35,575 nt of DNA from Chitinivibrionales bacterium (lineage in GTDB: Bacteria; Fibrobacterota; Chitinivibrionia; Chitinivibrionales; WJMI01): contig WJMI01000064.1 of the NCBI GenBank assembly GCA_014728015.1, forward strand, positions 1 to 35,575. Reading direction: 5' to 3'. Position numbers and translations under genes: made by a program. The first letter of the stretch is position 1. Every line of letters begins with the position of its first letter. Below the pieces are notes generated by a model that did no database searches, was not told the DNA's origin, and saw only the letters and a program-made list of their open reading frames with translations. Of this stretch, positions 32,672 to 35,575 are shown piece by piece.

Positions 32672-33394
32672 GTGTTACACTTCCTGGCTTCACGGCACCT
32701 GCATATGCATTCTGGACCATACCGCCGGCACACATTCCGCATAAGCGGCTCGCAGAAGGCCTGCATCGGTGTCCGGTCCTTCTATCTACTGTCGCGACTT
32801 GTCACCCTTTTGTTCAGTGTTTGGATCCTGCGATTCGCTCCCGCGGCCGAGGCCGGGACTCCACGCCCGCCGGCGAGCGCCGGTGACTCTGCGGCTGCGG
32901 CAAGTACTCCCAGAGCCATTGTACGCATCGGCGCATCATACAGGATCCCGGTGTCAGGGTCTGGTGAGAGGTGGATGCCGTTTGTGGCGGGAAGAGCGGC
33001 TGTCGACGTTCCGGCATATGTTACCGGACTGTGGATACGCATCGGCCTCGGTGGCGGCTTGTTTAAGTCTGTGCCCCGGGACAATAAAGAAGTAGTGATG
33101 TTTGGGGGACTTCTCGGTGCGGTCTACGATATCAGAATACTGGGGAATCGCCTTGCGGTGAGACCGTTCGCAGGGGTAACGAGTACCGGGGTATTGATAC
33201 GGGACGTGTTCACGCTCGACCCACAGATCTTCAAAGGTTCGGAGAGCGAATTCGGGCTGACGGCCGGGATAGAGCCGTGCGTCACTATCGGCAGATTCCA
33301 GGTAACCCTACCAGCCGGCGCTGAGTATGTATTCTCTTCGCCCCGGCCCTTTGTCACCACAACCGTTTCGCTCAATGCGGGAGTGTTGTTCTAG
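32672..33394 (+). CDS. Exported, probable outer-membrane beta-barrel protein of unknown function
   Basis: 240 residues in the track frame; the true start is uncertain, with ATG 32705 an alternative, and neither has a clear Shine-Dalgarno. A hydrophobic export segment (SFYLLSRLVTLLFSVWILRFAPAAEA) is followed by an Ala/Pro-rich linker. About 150 residues of alternating, Gly-rich strands come next (IVRIGASYRIPV, LWIRIGLGGGLFK, VVMFGGLLGAVYDI, RFQVTLPAGAEYVF), ending in a strand with terminal Phe (VSLNAGVLF), typical of small outer-membrane barrels. It is followed 3 nt later by a second barrel-like gene. Confidence 0.65.
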   Translation: MLHFLASRHLHMHSGPYRRHTFRISGSQKACIGVRSFYLLSRLVTLLFSVWILRFAPAAEAGTPRPPASAGDSAAAASTPRAIVRIGASYRIPVSGSGERWMPFVAGRAAVDVPAYVTGLWIRIGLGGGLFKSVPRDNKEVVMFGGLLGAVYDIRILGNRLAVRPFAGVTSTGVLIRDVFTLDPQIFKGSESEFGLTAGIEPCVTIGRFQVTLPAGAEYVFSSPRPFVTTTVSLNAGVLF

Positions 33395-33397
33395 CAT

Positions 33398-35104
33398 ATG
33401 TATCGCGCGCGCCGCATACACACCGCCTTCTGGATTACATGCATCGGTATCGCTCTCGCGGCGAAATCGGAAGAGTACCGCGCCCGCACGCTCCTGCGTC
33501 TGGACGGGGCGAATTACTCGCTGTACGACCAGGAGTATCCCAACCGTTCCCGGAACATGCATTCTATCATCTATGGCAACCCTCTTGACAGCTTTCCGTT
33601 CCAGCATCTGCGCGCGTACGGATTCGAACCGCGGTCCGGTGACTCCATGCCCGACACGCCGCGCCTCGCCGGTGCAGCCGGGCTCGCTTCAGAAACAGGG
33701 GATCGCCTTCTCAACAGCTACTCCGCATCATCAGGCAACCGCGATCATTACACGCTGGTAACGGCCGCCGCAAGGCTCCCGGCCGTCCCCGGATACGTGT
33801 ACAGCGGCTACCGGTATAATGACATGCACACCGACAAGTTCGACAACATGTGGCACGGGTATGAAGAACGGGCCGGCGTTCCCATGGATCACGATAATGA
33901 AGGCCTTATCCACGAGGCGCAGGGCGGCTATGCATTTGTCAAACAGGGCTTTCAGGCGCGGGGCAGTATCGCCAAGTACGGATACTGGGGCCACGCGCCG
34001 ATCTTCTTTTCCCCCATCTACCGGGCGGGCTACAAAACCAGTCATGATATGCGTCTTGCGCTGACCGACCGCACGCTCTTTGCCTCCATGGGGTTCAACT
34101 ATCACAAAGACTACTACGATCACGAGCACGGCGAAAGACTGCAGGACTTTTCGCTGCGCGCAGGCGTGCGCCAGCCGCTCAACAAGCGCGTGAAGGGACA
34201 GCTCGCGCTCGATGTCAATACCGCGGTGTTCCCCTCGACAAAGTTCGAGGCTTCAGTCGATGACTCGTTCGGCACGCATCTCACCTGGACCGCCGCGGGC
34301 GGGCTATATAATGATTTCCATCCGTTCGCGGGCCTGGCCCTTTGTTTCACGCCGGTGAGCATCGTGAGCATATCTTCCGAGGCGGCATGGGACCTTGTCC
34401 CGCGCGAGCGGCCCTATCTCTATCGCAATAACCTCCGTGCCGTAGACTACGTCCCCGAGGCCTACGAAGTGCTCACCTTCCATACGTCGGTCGAATATGC
34501 CGACACGCTCCTGTTCCCGGTGATGGCGGCGGTGTGGTACGATTACTGTGACCGGCCTCTCTGGGAGCGGCTTCGGTACGAAGGCGGACGGGCGGTGATC
34601 ACGCAGGACACGCTGGGAAACGCCGCCACCTCCCATATCGGCGGCAAGGCATCCTACGAGATCACTTTCAGGAAGCTCCTGGTCGATCTCTGGGGCAACA
34701 TGGCGATCACCCCGGGGGGCAGGCTCCGGCAATTCTACCTGCCGCATCACATGGGCACGGATGTCGGGTATGGAAGCCGCCGGGGGGACCGGCCGTATGC
34801 CGGCATGCGGTTTGAGCATCGCGCGGCCGCTGTTTTTCGATATTACAACGATGAAATCGATCGCCTGCAGGAGCTGATCTCGCCGAAAGTTGTGGGATTT
34901 TCCTTTGTATGCAGGGTTCCATTCCACTTCCCTGTCTATCCGGAGCATATCGGATCATGCGTGTGGATAGAGGCGGGCCCGGTCCATCTCAATAAAGAAT
35001 TCCTCAGCGAGCCTAATCTTGAAAACCAGCGGATCAGGGAGCATCCCGCCGGCAGCCTCATCGGACCGCGCGTGGCCGTGCGGTTCGAAGGAACACTCAG
35101 GTAA
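33398..35104 (+). CDS. Exported, probable outer-membrane beta-barrel protein of unknown function
   Basis: 568 residues, 3 nt after the preceding gene, so co-transcribed. A short signal segment (HTAFWITCIGIALA) is followed by a long run of aromatic-rich strands and turns (HYTLVTAAARLP, YVYSGYRYNDM, FQARGSIAKYGYWG, LFASMGFNYHKDYYDHEHG, VKGQLALDVNTAV, SVEYADTLLFPVMAAVWYDY). The pattern fits a 16-or-more-strand barrel. I recognise no TonB box, plug or POTRA domain, and no known family. The partner gene and the secreted neighbours suggest an envelope or export function; this is inference. Confidence 0.65.
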   Translation: MYRARRIHTAFWITCIGIALAAKSEEYRARTLLRLDGANYSLYDQEYPNRSRNMHSIIYGNPLDSFPFQHLRAYGFEPRSGDSMPDTPRLAGAAGLASETGDRLLNSYSASSGNRDHYTLVTAAARLPAVPGYVYSGYRYNDMHTDKFDNMWHGYEERAGVPMDHDNEGLIHEAQGGYAFVKQGFQARGSIAKYGYWGHAPIFFSPIYRAGYKTSHDMRLALTDRTLFASMGFNYHKDYYDHEHGERLQDFSLRAGVRQPLNKRVKGQLALDVNTAVFPSTKFEASVDDSFGTHLTWTAAGGLYNDFHPFAGLALCFTPVSIVSISSEAAWDLVPRERPYLYRNNLRAVDYVPEAYEVLTFHTSVEYADTLLFPVMAAVWYDYCDRPLWERLRYEGGRAVITQDTLGNAATSHIGGKASYEITFRKLLVDLWGNMAITPGGRLRQFYLPHHMGTDVGYGSRRGDRPYAGMRFEHRAAAVFRYYNDEIDRLQELISPKVVGFSFVCRVPFHFPVYPEHIGSCVWIEAGPVHLNKEFLSEPNLENQRIREHPAGSLIGPRVAVRFEGTLR

Positions 35105-35107
35105 GCC

Positions 35108-35129
35108 CCGCGCCACGACGTGGGCGCGG
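35108..35129. terminator. Hairpin between convergent genes
   Basis: CCGCGCC (35108-35114) pairs with GGCGCGG (35123-35129), with further pairing toward a GAC loop. It fills the 31-bp gap between the barrel gene and the minus-strand secreted gene. There is no T-run, so it is a weak terminator candidate for both strands. Confidence 0.4.
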
Positions 35130-35135
35130 ACGGTC

Positions 35136-35575
35136 TCATCGTAGTTTCACAAAAGGGACCACCATCTCCTGGCGGGATGTGGTAATCCTGGCCACGAACG
35201 CGCCCGCGGGAAGAGCCACCGGCGCCTTGAGCAGCGCGCGGCGGGCCCTGGCGGCATGCGCGAATACCGTTCTGCCCCGCATATCAGTGACAGTCATGCC
35301 CACCTCGAGCCCTGCGTCGCTCAGGCGCACGCACAGGAAATCATCAGACCAGTACACACCGGTCACGCGCGGCGCCGTGTGCTTGCCCGCGGGACCTTTC
35401 ACCCCGGCACGCGACACGATGCTGAACGGATGGTCCGTCTGATCGACAACCGGGCCATTGTACTGGCTTACGTAGAGTACGCAATGATCCGATTGCGAGG
35501 TGCTGCCCCCAATCGAATATGGAATCACCCAGCGGTACCTGCCCCAGTCGTTTGATGATTTCTTGATTGCCCCTC
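35136..35575 (-). CDS. C-terminal part of a secreted KNH-like domain protein, 5' end beyond window
   Basis: The frame is open to the window edge: upstream of the GTG that begins the track ORF I read GAIKKSSNDWGRYRW, so the gene is truncated, not short. The first part (WVIPYSIGGSTSQSDHCVLYVSQYNGPVVDQTDHPFSI) matches the Kre9/KNH1-type Ig-fold pattern ending in D-x-S/T-x-P-F-S-I, frequent in Fibrobacter-like secreted proteins. The end (VRLSDAGLEVGMTVTDMRGRTVFAHAARARRALLKAPVALPAGAFVARITTSRQEMVVPFVKLR) is a GRTV-type C-terminal sorting-like domain, as in the gene at 31075. The catalytic or binding part lies outside the window. Confidence 0.75.
   Translation of the reverse strand, partial: GAIKKSSNDWGRYRWVIPYSIGGSTSQSDHCVLYVSQYNGPVVDQTDHPFSIVSRAGVKGPAGKHTAPRVTGVYWSDDFLCVRLSDAGLEVGMTVTDMRGRTVFAHAARARRALLKAPVALPAGAFVARITTSRQEMVVPFVKLR

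Noticed and set aside
1-35575. CRISPR arrays, IS elements, integrases, tRNA genes
   Set aside because: No regularly spaced identical repeats, transposase or integrase ORFs, or tRNA-like cloverleaf seen on either strand.

Overview
The window is ordinary, dense, GC-rich bacterial chromosome (roughly 60% GC by eye). It has operons with 4-bp start/stop overlaps, good Shine-Dalgarno sequences and readable sigma70-type promoters. I see no tRNA, rRNA, CRISPR, insertion sequence or phage gene. Class III (oxygen-sensitive) ribonucleotide reductase points to an anaerobic or facultative organism. A long secreted protein ends in a NYPNPF-type FlgD/Por-secretion-like domain, two more secreted proteins have short GRxV-type C-terminal domains, one has a KNH-like domain, and RseP and beta-barrel candidates are present. 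Together these suggest a diderm of the Fibrobacterota/FCB-like assemblage. The phylum is inference.

Layout. 1-3.6 kb (minus): a pilin-like membrane protein, then nrdD and nrdG (cut by the window edge), expressed from a promoter carrying two NrdR-box-like sites exactly 31 bp apart. 3.6-5.2 kb (minus): a membrane PilZ protein and rlmH, probably in one operon with the pilin-like gene. 5.4-6.6 kb (plus): a small free-standing domain of the kind found at the N-terminus of HD-GYP proteins, plus an HDOD protein. 6.55-7.7 kb (minus): a glucosyl-3-phosphoglycerate synthase-like GT and a coupled small membrane protein. 7.7-12.0 kb (plus): rplM-rpsI-rpsB-tsf-pyrH-frr, closed by an intrinsic terminator. 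12.1-16.2 kb (plus): uppS-cdsA-dxr-rseP, the common envelope/isoprenoid cluster. 16.3-18.8 kb (plus): a soluble histidine kinase and a response regulator whose output is a GHKL ATPase fold. 18.8-23.2 kb (minus): trxB, a receiver-HDOD-receiver-like protein and a sodium:neurotransmitter-symporter family transporter. 23.5-28.2 kb (plus): a 1574-residue secreted protein built from about nine tandem ~105-residue carboxypeptidase-regulatory-like units. 28.3-31.0 kb: argS (plus), a CDP-alcohol phosphatidyltransferase (minus) overlapping it tail to tail, and rpmB (plus) with a strong terminator. 31.1-35.6 kb: secreted and outer-membrane-like proteins of unknown function, including two in tandem that look like beta-barrels, and a truncated KNH-like protein at the right edge.

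How it works together. Most of the window is core information processing and envelope biosynthesis. Interleaved with it are small signalling modules (PilZ, two HDOD proteins, HK/RR-ATPase) and an exported-protein set. The least conventional pieces are the receiver-GHKL regulator, the nine-unit secreted protein, the free-standing HD-GYP-type N-terminal domain next to HDOD, and the undescribed outer-membrane pair. I do not see a clear new defence or mobile system.
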